From Bacillus sp. CH140a_4T (lineage in GTDB: Bacteria > Bacillota > Bacilli > Bacillales > Bacillaceae_G), in assembly GCF_008923725.1 (NCBI RefSeq), contig NZ_WBPF01000022.1, forward strand, positions 251,558-315,557: a stretch of DNA of 64,000 nucleotides. The letters run 5' to 3'. Made by a program: the position numbers and the translations under genes. Position 1 is the first letter of the stretch. Each line of letters begins with the position of its first letter. The notes beneath the pieces were generated by a model that made no database searches, was not told where the DNA came from, and saw only the letters and a program-made list of their open reading frames with translations. This document shows, piece by piece, positions 1 to 10,146 of this stretch.

Positions 1-1
1 A

Positions 2-958
2 TTATTAAGAGGTGGATTATTAGGAGCTATTATTTCATGGATTGGATTCACTCTACCGTCTGTGCTTGTTTTAGTGTTCTTCGCCTCGTTCTTTAATCAG
101 TTCGACCTTGGAAGTGCTGGCTGGATTCACGGACTAAAACTTGTAGCAGTCGCTATTGTCGCTCATGCCATATGGGGAATGGCGCAAAAATTAACGCCAG
201 ACCGAAATCGTGCGACGATTGCTATTGTAACTGCCGCAATCGCCTTATTATGGCCAAGTAGCTGGACACAAGTCAGTCTCATTATAATATCTGGCTTTAT
301 CGGCTGGTTTTTATATCGTGACCAACCAATTAGCCAATCTCAACATATAAAAGTACCTATTTCAAAAAAAATAGCAGTTTCTTGTCTCGTCTTATTCTTC
401 GGACTATTACTACTGCTACCAATATTAAGACCGTTCTCTTATTACATCGCTTTATTTGATAGTTTCTATCGCTCTGGTGCGCTTGTATTTGGAGGCGGAC
501 ACGTCGTGCTTCCTCTTCTTGAAGGTGAGTTCGTACAAAACGGAATGATGACGAAAGAACAGTTTCTAGCTGGATACGGATTAACACAAGCCGTACCAGG
601 ACCACTATTTACATTCGCGTCTTATATAGGCGCAGTGTTAAACGGGACGCTTGGGGCCATACTCGCAACAATTGCGATCTTTCTTCCTGCTTTCTTACTC
701 ATGATTGGTGTTTTACCATTTTGGGATAGTGTAAGAAAAATATCTTTTATACAAGGCGCACTACTTGGAGTCAATGCAGCTGTGGTCGGTATTTTATTAG
801 CAGCTTTTTATGATCCTATTTGGACAAGCACAATTATGAACGCTGTAGATTTTGTTTTTGCTTCTCTTCTATTTTGCTTGCTCGCTTTTTGGAAAACACC
901 ACCTTGGGTTATCGTTATACTCGGAGCCTTTGGCGGATATATTCTATCCATTTTGTAA
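2..958 (+). CDS. chrA: Chromate transporter ChrA family, 5'-truncated by window edge
   Basis: The reading frame is open from base 2, so the gene begins outside the window; the first in-frame GTG (62) lies inside a ChrA transmembrane segment and is not the start. About 318 codons are visible. The C-terminal half carries the CHR-domain features: a glycine-rich FGGGHVVLP stretch, then a PGPLFTF stretch, among roughly eight hydrophobic segments. ChrA proteins are inner-membrane anion transporters that expel chromate, and many Firmicute copies have only this homology as evidence. The gene ends at a strong bidirectional hairpin. Substrate is inferred from family only. Confidence 0.85.
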   Translation, partial: LLRGGLLGAIISWIGFTLPSVLVLVFFASFFNQFDLGSAGWIHGLKLVAVAIVAHAIWGMAQKLTPDRNRATIAIVTAAIALLWPSSWTQVSLIIISGFIGWFLYRDQPISQSQHIKVPISKKIAVSCLVLFFGLLLLLPILRPFSYYIALFDSFYRSGALVFGGGHVVLPLLEGEFVQNGMMTKEQFLAGYGLTQAVPGPLFTFASYIGAVLNGTLGAILATIAIFLPAFLLMIGVLPFWDSVRKISFIQGALLGVNAAVVGILLAAFYDPIWTSTIMNAVDFVFASLLFCLLAFWKTPPWVIVILGAFGGYILSIL

Positions 959-960
959 AT

Positions 961-996
961 AAAAAAACGACGGCATGATATAGCCGTCGTTTTTCT
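961..996. terminator. Bidirectional terminator between chrA and chbG
   Basis: Perfect stem AAAACGACGGC/GCCGTCGTTTT with A and T runs on the two sides. It lies between two convergent genes and serves both. Confidence 0.85.
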
Positions 997-997
997 A

Positions 998-3077
<2,080 letters not shown>

Positions 3078-3080
3078 GCT

Positions 3081-3404
3081 TTATTCCCCTTTCGCTTCTA
3101 ACTTTTTATAAAGGTCAATAAATTCTGTTGCTAATTCTTTTACTGTAATCGCATTCATTAAATGATCTTGTGCGTGTATTAAAAGAACACTAATCTCTGT
3201 TTTTTCTCCTCTTGCTTCTGATTGTATGAGCTCTGTTTGGAAATGATGCGCTTCATTAATCGCTTCTTTCGCCTTTACCATCGCTTCATCAGCCTCTGCC
3301 ATTTTCCCCTGTTTGGCAAATTGAAGTGCCTCCATCGCAAAGCTTCGTGCATTACCACTATTTAAAATTAATTGGAATGGAATTTGTTCTGCTGTAGTCA
3401 TCAT
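3081..3404 (-). CDS. chbA: PTS lactose/cellobiose-family IIA component
   Basis: 107 aa, full length for the Lac/Cel IIA family, a trimeric helical phosphocarrier. The [18 protein letters not shown] stretch holds the phosphorylated histidine region. It takes phosphate from HPr and passes it to the IIB cysteine. The gene lies 183 bases after the IIC gene, a gap that contains a strong hairpin, and is followed almost directly by the GH4 gene. A second IIA copy at 6613-6930 is closely similar in length and motif. Two adjacent ATGs (3404 and 3401) are both possible starts. Confidence 0.92.
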   Translation of the reverse strand: MMTTAEQIPFQLILNSGNARSFAMEALQFAKQGKMAEADEAMVKAKEAINEAHHFQTELIQSEARGEKTEISVLLIHAQDHLMNAITVKELATEFIDLYKKLEAKGE

Positions 3405-3547
3405 AATTACCGCCCTCTCTATTATGGTTCAACCGATTGAAATACCCCTTCAGTTTGAACATTTCTATTAAATTATTATTTTATGAATGATAGTTTGGTG
3501 TTCTTGTAGATGGGTCTCATCTTTTGGAACATGATATAAAAGTTAGT

Positions 3548-3580
3548 TGTTCTGACGAGCTATAAAAACTCGTCAGAACA
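3548..3580 (-). other. Perfect 12-bp stem-loop between IIC and IIA
   Basis: TGTTCTGACGAG pairs with CTCGTCAGAACA around a 9-base loop. No T-run follows on the minus strand, so it is more likely an mRNA-stability or processing element than a terminator. Confidence 0.55.
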
Positions 3581-3587
3581 ATACTTT

Positions 3588-4895
3588 TTAAAGTGATACT
3601 GAATTGTCATTTCCTTTTGTTTCAGCTTTTGCAGCTTGTACATAAGTACGGTCACACATTAATACGAATGGATAGTAAATTACTACCGCAATTGCAAAGT
3701 TTACTACTTGTAATGCTGCACCAGCGATGCTTCCGCCTGCTACAAGATAACCACTAAAGATTGGTGGCATTGTCCATGGAACTAAAGCAACTGTTTTTGG
3801 TACCCATCCTAAAGAGATCGCTGTATAAGAAGTAATAACTAATACAACTGGTGTCAGTACGAATGGGATAATTAATGCTGGATTTAATACAATTGGTGTA
3901 CCGAAAATAACTGGTTCGTTAATATTGAAGAAACCAGGACCGATAGATACACGGCCTACACCGCGAAGCTGTGCACTTTTTGCAACAAGCATTACTGCAA
4001 CTAAGAATGCTAATGTTGCACCAGATCCACCGATGTATACATATACATCAAAGAATGGTTTTGTGAAAATGTGCGGTACATCATATGCAGACATACCATC
4101 GTTAAATAATTTAATATTCTTTTCTAATGCTGGTAAATAAATTGGGTCGATAATACCACCAACGATATTTGGACCATGTAATCCGAAGAACCATAATACA
4201 TGAATAAGTAACGCTACAATAATTGCACTTGGTAATGTACCTGCTAAACCTTGTAGTGGTACTTGAATTGTTTCAAATACGATTTTATGAATACTTGTTC
4301 CTGCTAATTTCACTGCTAATTGAATACTTGCTGTTACGATTAAAATAACGAATGCTGGAACTAATGCTGCGAATGATTTCATTACTGCTGGTGGAACACC
4401 ATCTGGCATTTTAATTGTAATATCTCTTTGTACAAAGAATCTAAATGCCTCTGTTACTAGAAGCGCTACAATGATAGAAACGAATAAGCCTTGTGATCCC
4501 GTCCAAGCTAAATCTATACCGCCTTCTTTTGGCGTTGTCGGAGAAATAATAATTAATGCACCGAATGTAATGATTGCTGCTGACAACGCGTCAACGCCGT
4601 AAGATTTCGCTAAATTATAACTTATCCCTACTGCAACTATGAGGGCGAGTATAGCGAAGGAACCTGCCCACATACCACCGCCGATATCTTTCCAAACGTC
4701 TCCGAATGCACCTTTCATAAATTTTTGGAATGCATCCACTGGTAAGTTATTAATAAGTATTGCAAATGATCCAACTAAGATAAGAGGCATAACTGCGATA
4801 AATCCATCACGGATCGCAACTAAGTGGCGCTGCGATCCAATTCTACCTGCGATAGGAACTAAATATTTCTCCATAAATGCAATAAACTTTTGCAT
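3588..4895 (-). CDS. chbC: PTS cellobiose/chitobiose-family IIC permease
   Basis: 435 aa with about ten hydrophobic segments, typical of Cel-family EIIC. The segments GSFAILINNLP, VYIGGSGATLAFLV and FNINEPVIFGTPIVLNP are characteristic; the last includes the conserved NEP/V motif of the sugar site. It moves the disaccharide across the membrane while IIB phosphorylates it. It stands second in the operon, 16 bases after IIB. The paralogue at 6940-8241 reads NEMV at the same motif, a possible difference in substrate preference. Confidence 0.93.
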   Translation of the reverse strand: MQKFIAFMEKYLVPIAGRIGSQRHLVAIRDGFIAVMPLILVGSFAILINNLPVDAFQKFMKGAFGDVWKDIGGGMWAGSFAILALIVAVGISYNLAKSYGVDALSAAIITFGALIIISPTTPKEGGIDLAWTGSQGLFVSIIVALLVTEAFRFFVQRDITIKMPDGVPPAVMKSFAALVPAFVILIVTASIQLAVKLAGTSIHKIVFETIQVPLQGLAGTLPSAIIVALLIHVLWFFGLHGPNIVGGIIDPIYLPALEKNIKLFNDGMSAYDVPHIFTKPFFDVYVYIGGSGATLAFLVAVMLVAKSAQLRGVGRVSIGPGFFNINEPVIFGTPIVLNPALIIPFVLTPVVLVITSYTAISLGWVPKTVALVPWTMPPIFSGYLVAGGSIAGAALQVVNFAIAVVIYYPFVLMCDRTYVQAAKAETKGNDNSVSL

Positions 4896-4911
4896 TTCGC
4901 TTCCCCCCTAA

Positions 4912-5214
4912 TTATTTTTTAAGTGTTAATGCGTGATCTAAAACTGCTTCTCCATTCATCATGCCGTAGTGCATTGGATTAATAACATCGATTCCAACAT
5001 TTCTCTCATCAGCAAGCGTTTTCATTGAAGAAAGCATGTAACGAACCTGTGGTCCTAGTAATAATACATCTGCTTGATCGATATTCGTTTTTACTGCATC
5101 CCCAGATACAGCCCAAATTTTTCCTTCTAGACCGCGAGCTTTTGCAGCCGCTTCCATTTTTGTAACTAGTAAACTTGTAGACATCCCTGCTGAGCAACAT
5201 AATAAAATATTCAT
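4912..5214 (-). CDS. chbB: PTS lactose/cellobiose-family IIB component
   Basis: 100 aa. [20 protein letters not shown] holds the phosphorylated cysteine (second Cys, residue 7) in the phosphatase-like P-loop of Cel IIB proteins. It accepts phosphate from IIA and donates it to the sugar. It is the first gene of the operon, about 70 bases downstream of the sigma-54 promoter. The ribosome-binding site AAGGGGGAT precedes the ATG. Confidence 0.93.
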   Translation of the reverse strand: MNILLCCSAGMSTSLLVTKMEAAAKARGLEGKIWAVSGDAVKTNIDQADVLLLGPQVRYMLSSMKTLADERNVGIDVINPMHYGMMNGEAVLDHALTLKK

Positions 5215-5283
5215 TTGAAAATCCCCCTTGTGTAGTATAAAAAATTTATGTTTTATTTATTTTTCTTTACGCTATTTATTAAT

Positions 5284-5299
5284 GCAATTAGCGTGCCAA
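5284..5299 (-). promoter_or_regulatory. Sigma-54 (SigL) -24/-12 promoter of the chb operon
   Basis: Read on the minus strand the site is TTGGCACGCTAATTGCA, an essentially perfect match to the -24/-12 consensus TGGCAC-N5-TTGCW, with GG and GC in correct register. It is oriented towards IIB, with about 70 bases of leader. Sigma-54 control with a LevR/CelR-type activator is known for levan and cellobiose PTS operons in Bacilli. The activator gene is not in this window. Confidence 0.85.
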
Positions 5300-5343
5300 C
5301 TTTTTAAAACCACTAAAATCAGCACTTTTTCGACTGTTTTCTT

Positions 5344-5420
5344 TGTGTGTTAACGCTTCCAATTAGTGTGTCAGCAAAAAACACACAGTGTGTTATAAAA
5401 CAACACGCTTTTAACACATA
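5344..5420. promoter_or_regulatory. Putative enhancer array and cre-like site upstream of the sigma-54 promoter
   Basis: The stretch holds repeated GTGTGTT/AACACAC half-sites in both orientations, including the perfect 15-bp palindrome AACACACAGTGTGTT (5380-5394). It sits about 50-120 bp upstream of the -24 element, the normal place for a bacterial enhancer-binding protein. TGTTAACGCTTCCA (5348-5361) also matches the CcpA cre consensus with one mismatch, suggesting catabolite repression. Binding proteins are inferred. Confidence 0.6.
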
Positions 5421-5568
5421 ACTGTATGAAAATAGATTAGTGTTTAGTTGTCTAGTTGTATTCAAAACAAAATAACACTAAAAAATTTTTAAAATGTGAA
5501 AATCTAGTAAAAAAATAAACCTCTCTTGAACACACTCTTACTCATTTGTAAAAAAGGAGGATTGTAAA

Positions 5569-5602
5569 TACCCTCAGTTGAATAAACATTCCACTGAGGG
5601 TA
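5569..5602 (-). terminator. Hairpin downstream of the LytTR/DUF3021 pair
   Basis: TACCCTCAGT and ACTGAGGGTA form a perfect 10-bp stem 20 bases past the DUF3021 stop. The T-run is weak (ATTTA), so termination strength is uncertain. Confidence 0.55.
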
Positions 5603-5621
5603 CAGACACATACATATTTTT

Positions 5622-6026
5622 TCACCTTAATTGATGGTTTAATTTTTCTATTTTTCGCTTCCAATATAAAGTCATCATAAACCATATAATGAAGTAAATA
5701 ACAATAAAGCTTCCTATACAAATAAGAATCGGGCCAAAACGATTTGGAACCCATCCAATCCAAATGGCTGTAGGCAAAAATGTTCCTAGCAAAACAATAA
5801 AGTGAATCATCGTCTGCTTTAATATGCTCCATTCTTCTTTTTCAAAAATAAATGAAGCGAAAGAGAAGATAAGTCCTACTAAATTTGCCGTAACTAAATA
5901 CGTAAGTAATGTTTTTGTTTCCACCGTTTCCATTCCTTTTGCATAACCAATCCATAAAAACAACAAACTATATAACATCGCCATCCCGAGTCCAAAGGCT
6001 ATTTTATTAACAATTCTATCAAACAT
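5622..6026 (-). CDS. DUF3021 family four-helix membrane protein
   Basis: 134 aa with four predicted membrane segments (about residues 10-27, 42-62, 72-92 and 100-122) and a basic C-terminal tail. It resembles the DUF3021 family. It starts 3 bases after the LytTR gene, so the two are co-translated. In streptococcal LytTR regulatory systems a small membrane protein of this arrangement holds its cognate LytTR activator inactive; that role is inferred here from gene order. No enzymatic motif is visible. Confidence 0.75.
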   Translation of the reverse strand: MFDRIVNKIAFGLGMAMLYSLLFLWIGYAKGMETVETKTLLTYLVTANLVGLIFSFASFIFEKEEWSILKQTMIHFIVLLGTFLPTAIWIGWVPNRFGPILICIGSFIVIYFIIWFMMTLYWKRKIEKLNHQLR

Positions 6027-6029
6027 CTT

Positions 6030-6479
6030 TTAACCTCCTCCTATATTTAAGGCCTCTTTAATGAGCGGTACATATTTTCTCGAAACATATTCTTTCATTC
6101 CGTTAGAGAAATGGGCACACATACTTCCACTAAAAGACATTTCAAAGCTTTTGACATGCCCTAAGTTTGCAAGTATCGACTTAGAAAATCTAGCAAACCG
6201 CTTTCCAGCTAACTGTTCCTCTAATTCATACAAACGAGCCTTCACTTCAAGACTCCCTTTCCTTGTCTTTGCCATAACTTTTCTTCCTTCTGTATAAAAC
6301 CAAAAAATATCATTTAAAGATAATAAATAATACTGCTGATCTAATACACCGACAATTTGATTTACAGTTCCCCCTTCCATTATTTTTAAAAGTTGTTGAA
6401 TCTCATCTGTTACTTCTTTTGTTTTTATAATTATTTCTACTTCTTCTTGTGATGGGTCTAGTTCAATGCGAACTTTCAT
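6030..6479 (-). CDS. LytTR-domain transcriptional regulator
   Basis: 149 aa. Residues about 45-145 are a LytTR DNA-binding domain (YYLSLNDIFWFYTEGRKVMA, then LEEQLAGKRFARFSKSILAN and FSNGMKEYVSRKYVPLIKEAL). The first 45 residues are a short acidic region with no receiver domain, so it is not a classical response regulator. It is paired with the DUF3021 membrane protein. Two 9-base repeats 21 bp apart lie upstream at 6544-6573, as expected for a LytTR dimer site, which suggests autoregulation. Whether it also controls the flanking PTS cassettes is unknown. Confidence 0.85.
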   Translation of the reverse strand: MKVRIELDPSQEEVEIIIKTKEVTDEIQQLLKIMEGGTVNQIVGVLDQQYYLLSLNDIFWFYTEGRKVMAKTRKGSLEVKARLYELEEQLAGKRFARFSKSILANLGHVKSFEMSFSGSMCAHFSNGMKEYVSRKYVPLIKEALNIGGG

Positions 6480-6543
6480 CTATTTCCCACCCCCTTTACA
6501 CTTTCATTTTTACATAAACCTGGAAATAATAAATATGATTGTG

Positions 6544-6573
6544 CGTAAGTGGTTTTTGTTTCGTCATAACTGT
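6544..6573 (-). promoter_or_regulatory. Possible LytTR direct-repeat operator
   Basis: Minus-strand ACAGTTATG and CCACTTACG begin exactly 21 bp apart, matching the usual 9-bp repeat plus 12-bp spacer of LytTR sites, though each deviates from the consensus core. Confidence 0.35.
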
Positions 6574-6581
6574 CTCTTTAT

Positions 6582-6613
6582 ACAACATAAAAAAACCTTG
6601 CATACGCAAGGTT
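6582..6613 (-). terminator. Terminator of the second PTS cassette
   Basis: AACCTTGC/GCAAGGTT stem with a 4-base loop and a six-T run on the minus strand. It begins at the IIA stop codon. Confidence 0.85.
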
Positions 6614-6930
6614 CATTCAGCTACTGACATCTTCCTATATAATTCTACAAATTCACTCGCTAATTCCTTCACCGTAATCGCATTCATTAAATGATCTTGC
6701 GCGTGCACCATCAGAAGGGTAACTTCGGTCTTTTCACCACCAGCTTCTTTCTGTATGAGCTCCGTTTGTACACGGTGCGCCTCTTTTAATTCCTCTAACG
6801 CTTCTTGTAATTTCGCTTCTGCTTCTGTAAATTCTCCACGCTTTGCGCAATCAATTGCTTCCATTGAACAACTTCGCGCATTTCCCCCATGCAAAATTAA
6901 ATGAAAAGCCTTCGTTTCTATCGTATCCAT
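6613..6930 (-). CDS. PTS lactose/cellobiose-family IIA component, second copy
   Basis: 105 aa, collinear with the IIA at 3081-3404: both share the NARS(F/C)(A/S)MEA start region and the [18 protein letters not shown] histidine region. It is last in a IIB-IIC-IIA cassette that lacks a hydrolase or deacetylase, and it ends in its own terminator. The cassette looks like a duplicated sugar-uptake module that would depend on hydrolases coded elsewhere. The exact beta-glucoside is unknown. Confidence 0.9.
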   Translation of the reverse strand: MDTIETKAFHLILHGGNARSCSMEAIDCAKRGEFTEAEAKLQEALEELKEAHRVQTELIQKEAGGEKTEVTLLMVHAQDHLMNAITVKELASEFVELYRKMSVAE

Positions 6931-6939
6931 TTTAGTTCT

Positions 6940-8241
6940 TTACTCCCCCTTTTCTTCCGCTACTTTTTGTTTATCCCATATTTTTAAGAACGGTAAATAA
7001 ATGAAGAATGCTAGTGCAAAGTTAACGAGTTGCAAAATAACACCTGAAATTTTTCCGCCTGATCCTAAATATCCACTAAACAGAATCGGTGTCGTCCAAG
7101 GTACAGCAGCTCCGCTCGGACGGGCAACTAACCCCCATTCCATCGCAAAGTAAGAAACAATCGTTAACACAACCGGAACTAATATAAATGGAATAAGTAA
7201 AAGTGGATTCATAACAATTGGCATACCGAAAGTCACCATTTCATTAATGTTAAAAATACCAGGTGCAATCGACAATCGACCTATACTTTTTAATTGCTGA
7301 CTTCGCGCAAACAATAACATTCCGACAACTAAAGCAAGTGTTGCACCGGAACCGCCCATATAAATCCATAAATCAAAAAACTGTGCAGTAATCGTATTTG
7401 GTATATCTTGCCCTGATTGGTAAGCAACTCGGTTTTGATCCATTAACGACAACCAAACGGGACTCATTACACCACCAACAATAGTAGCTCCATGAATTCC
7501 ACATGACCAAAGAACATGAACGAGAATAACAGCTATTATTGCGCCCCAAAGACTAGCACCAAGTACACTAAGTGGTTCCTGTAAAATTTTCCCCACAATA
7601 TTATGGATACTGCCAAAAGAAGTATTTTCTATAATTAAACGTAAAATCCAAATAACCGTTACAACAATAAATCCTGGAACAAGTGCGGCAAATGAACGTG
7701 TCACAGCTGGCGGAACTGTCTCTGGCATCTTTATAATTATCTTTTTTTGTACAATAAACCGATAAAGCTCAGTAGATATAAGTGCAATAATCATTGCTAC
7801 AAATAACCCTTGGCTCCCCATTAATGCAGCTGGGATAGCACCTTCTACAAGTACACTCTCTTTTGTACTTGGTATAATATATGCAACTTGAAATGGCGTC
7901 GCAAGTAAAAACGTCACAAGCGACAATGCCCCGGATGCTAAAGCGTCCACTTTATAATATTCTCCGAGTCTGTAAGCGATTCCAAAAACAGCTATTAAAG
8001 CCATTATATTAAAAGTTGCACTAACTGGATACCCCAAAGCCCTCTGCCAATTCTCCCCAAACAAACCTGCCATAAAATCATTATAACCTGGTATTGGTAA
8101 AGCACTAATGATAAGGAAAAATGATCCAATAATTAAGAAAGGCATCGTCAATACAAGTCCATCACGAATCGCTAGCAAATGCCTCTGTTCTGCAACCTTT
8201 CCTGCTACCGGCATTACATATTTCTCTAAAAACTGTATCAT
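6940..8241 (-). CDS. PTS cellobiose-family IIC permease, second copy
   Basis: 433 aa, ten or so membrane segments, same fold signatures as the IIC at 3588-4895 (GSFFLIISALP, IYMGGSGATLALVV, FNINEMVTFGMPIVMNP). A 9-10 residue insertion near residue 125 (PSTKESVLVEG) and the NEMV motif in place of NEPV distinguish it. The gene is 9 bases from IIA and 14 from IIB, a tight operon. It should transport a beta-linked disaccharide with concurrent phosphorylation; the sugar cannot be read from sequence. Confidence 0.9.
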   Translation of the reverse strand: MIQFLEKYVMPVAGKVAEQRHLLAIRDGLVLTMPFLIIGSFFLIISALPIPGYNDFMAGLFGENWQRALGYPVSATFNIMALIAVFGIAYRLGEYYKVDALASGALSLVTFLLATPFQVAYIIPSTKESVLVEGAIPAALMGSQGLFVAMIIALISTELYRFIVQKKIIIKMPETVPPAVTRSFAALVPGFIVVTVIWILRLIIENTSFGSIHNIVGKILQEPLSVLGASLWGAIIAVILVHVLWSCGIHGATIVGGVMSPVWLSLMDQNRVAYQSGQDIPNTITAQFFDLWIYMGGSGATLALVVGMLLFARSQQLKSIGRLSIAPGIFNINEMVTFGMPIVMNPLLLIPFILVPVVLTIVSYFAMEWGLVARPSGAAVPWTTPILFSGYLGSGGKISGVILQLVNFALAFFIYLPFLKIWDKQKVAEEKGE

Positions 8242-8255
8242 CTATCCCACTCTCC

Positions 8256-8558
8256 TCATGGTTTCATGGACAAAGCTGCTTGTAAGATAGCCTCTCCATT
8301 ACAAAGTCCGTAATGGACGGATTGAATGACATCAACAGGTATTCCCTTCTCCTTACATAATTCTTTCATTTTCGGTAATAAATAACGTACTTGCGGTCCA
8401 AGTAAAAGCACATCTGCGGTATCAATATGATTTCGCACTTCTGAACCTGATACTGCCCAAATCTTTACCTCTATCCCTCTTGCCTCTGCTGCTTTCTCCA
8501 TTTTCGTAACAATTAAACTGGAAGACATTCCTGCTGCACAGCAAAGTAAAATATTCAT
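8256..8558 (-). CDS. PTS lactose/cellobiose-family IIB component, second copy
   Basis: 100 aa from the start chosen here. An upstream in-frame ATG at 8600 would add 14 residues, but the ribosome-binding site GGGGAGGG sits just before the ATG at 8558 and the shorter form matches the paralogue at 4912-5214. The phosphocysteine loop [17 protein letters not shown] is intact. It is first in the second PTS cassette. I found no sigma-54 site upstream; a hairpin at 8582-8619 lies in the leader. Confidence 0.9.
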   Translation of the reverse strand: MNILLCCAAGMSSSLIVTKMEKAAEARGIEVKIWAVSGSEVRNHIDTADVLLLGPQVRYLLPKMKELCKEKGIPVDVIQSVHYGLCNGEAILQAALSMKP

Positions 8559-8581
8559 CCCATTTCCCTCCCCTTTTTCCA

Positions 8582-8619
8582 AACCTAAGTTACGGTGCAC
8601 CCCTTGCCACCACTAGGTT
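8582..8619 (-). other. Leader hairpin before the second PTS cassette
   Basis: Outer arms AACCTA/TAGGTT and inner arms GGTG/CACC form an interrupted stem ending about 24 bases before the IIB start. It could be a regulated leader structure, but it lacks terminator features. Confidence 0.35.
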
Positions 8620-8734
8620 ACAAATATATATGTCTAGATTTCCTGCTGTATGCCGAGCTTAAAAACAAAAATTTCTCGGTTTTCACGCTATTCCATCTAT
8701 CGGTATTTTCCTAGTAAAGAGGGCTCTAACTCGC

Positions 8735-8740
8735 TATAAT
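8735..8740 (+). promoter_or_regulatory. Probable -10 box of the DAACS symporter gene
   Basis: TATAAT 40 bases upstream of the ATG. The -35 region (TAGTAA) is poor. Confidence 0.45.
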
Positions 8741-8780
8741 AATTCAGTATGATTTTTTTAATTGATAGGAGGATATATTT

Positions 8781-9998
8781 ATGAAGGCATATCGCTTTCC
8801 GCTTATTTTATTATCTTCTATCCTAATTGGTGGTTTCATTGGTTATTTCATGGGTGCCGATGCAGTTGCTTTAAAGCCGCTTGGTGACATTTTCTTAAAC
8901 TTAATGTTTACGATTGTTGTACCTTTAGTGTTCTTTAGCATCGCGTCATCTATTGCTAATATGGATGGATTAAAACGTTTCGGTAAAATTATGTCTAGTA
9001 TGGCTGGAACTTTCTTATTTACAAGTATTTTAGCTGCTATTTTTATGATTATTGTCGTGAAAGTATTCCCGCCAGCACAAGGTGTTGTATTAGAACTAAC
9101 GCAGCCCGATAAAGCTGAAAAAGCTGTTAGTGTTGCAGATCAAATCGTCGGTATTGTAACAGTATCTGACTTCTCGAAGTTACTATCTCGTGAAAATATG
9201 TTAGCACTTATTTTCTTCTCTATTTTAATGGGGGTTGCAACTTCAGCAGTTGGTGAAAAAGGAAAACCATTCGCTACATTCTTACAAGCTGGTGCAGAAA
9301 TTTCAATGAAAGTTGTATCTTTCATTATGTACTACGCTCCAATCGGACTTGCTGCTTACTTCGCGGCATTAGTTGGTGAATTCGGACCACAACTTCTTGG
9401 AACTTACTTCCGAGCAGCAATGGTATACTATCCAGCGTCTCTCATTTACTTCTTTGTATTCTTCACGTTCTATGCATACCTTGCGGGTCGCAAACAAGGT
9501 GTACAAATCTTTTGGAAGAACATGGTATCTCCTACAGTTACATCACTAGCAACTTGTAGTAGTGCTGCTAGTATTCCAGCGAACTTGGAAGCAACGAAGA
9601 AAATGGGTATCTCTTCTGACGTTCGTGAAACAGTTGTCCTTCTTGGATCTACACTTCATAAAGACGGATCTGTTTTAGGTGGCGTATTAAAAATTGCTTT
9701 CTTATTCGGTATTTTCAACATGGAATTCGAAGGACCGAAAACATTAGCAATCGCACTTGTTGTTTCTCTATTAGTAGGAACAGTAATGGGCGCTATTCCA
9801 GGCGGCGGTATGATTGGTGAAATGTTAATCGTTTCTCTATACGGCTTCCCGCCAGAAGCATTGCCAATTATCGCAGCAATTAGTACAATCATTGATCCTC
9901 CTGCAACAGTGTTAAACGTAACAGCAGATAACGCTTGTGCCGTAATGACAGCTCGCCTTGTAGAAGGTAAGAACTGGATCAAAAGCAAATTTGCTTAA
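8781..9998 (+). CDS. Dicarboxylate/amino acid:cation symporter (DAACS family)
   Basis: 405 aa. Eight-helix plus two-hairpin family of GltP/DctA/TcyP. The serine-rich hairpin CSSAASIP, the GSTLHKDGSVLGG stretch, PGGGMIGE and the final DPPATVLNVTADNACAV substrate-site motif are all present. It imports glutamate, aspartate, C4-dicarboxylates or neutral amino acids with Na+ or H+; the family does not tell which. RBS AGGAGG precedes the ATG at 8781. The gene stands alone, with its own promoter and terminator. Confidence 0.9.
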   Translation: MKAYRFPLILLSSILIGGFIGYFMGADAVALKPLGDIFLNLMFTIVVPLVFFSIASSIANMDGLKRFGKIMSSMAGTFLFTSILAAIFMIIVVKVFPPAQGVVLELTQPDKAEKAVSVADQIVGIVTVSDFSKLLSRENMLALIFFSILMGVATSAVGEKGKPFATFLQAGAEISMKVVSFIMYYAPIGLAAYFAALVGEFGPQLLGTYFRAAMVYYPASLIYFFVFFTFYAYLAGRKQGVQIFWKNMVSPTVTSLATCSSAASIPANLEATKKMGISSDVRETVVLLGSTLHKDGSVLGGVLKIAFLFGIFNMEFEGPKTLAIALVVSLLVGTVMGAIPGGGMIGEMLIVSLYGFPPEALPIIAAISTIIDPPATVLNVTADNACAVMTARLVEGKNWIKSKFA

Positions 9999-10007
9999 TA
10001 AATGGAA

Positions 10008-10040
10008 AGAGGATGCTCCAAACGAGCATCCTCTTTTTTT
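10008..10040 (+). terminator. Terminator of the symporter gene
   Basis: AGAGGATGCTC/GAGCATCCTCT stem, 5-base loop, then a seven-T run. Confidence 0.9.
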
Positions 10041-10146
10041 GTTGTTACTCCATTCCGCCACAAATTTGTTATAATCTTCACAAATATTCCACACCTCTTA
10101 TCCATTCTCCGTACTATAATCATGTATGGAAAAGGAGATGGATTTA

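Noticed and set aside
8580-8620. Second sigma-54 promoter (TGGCAAGGGGTGCA) before the second PTS cassette
   Set aside because: The distance between GG and GC is two bases too short and the -24 element is imperfect.
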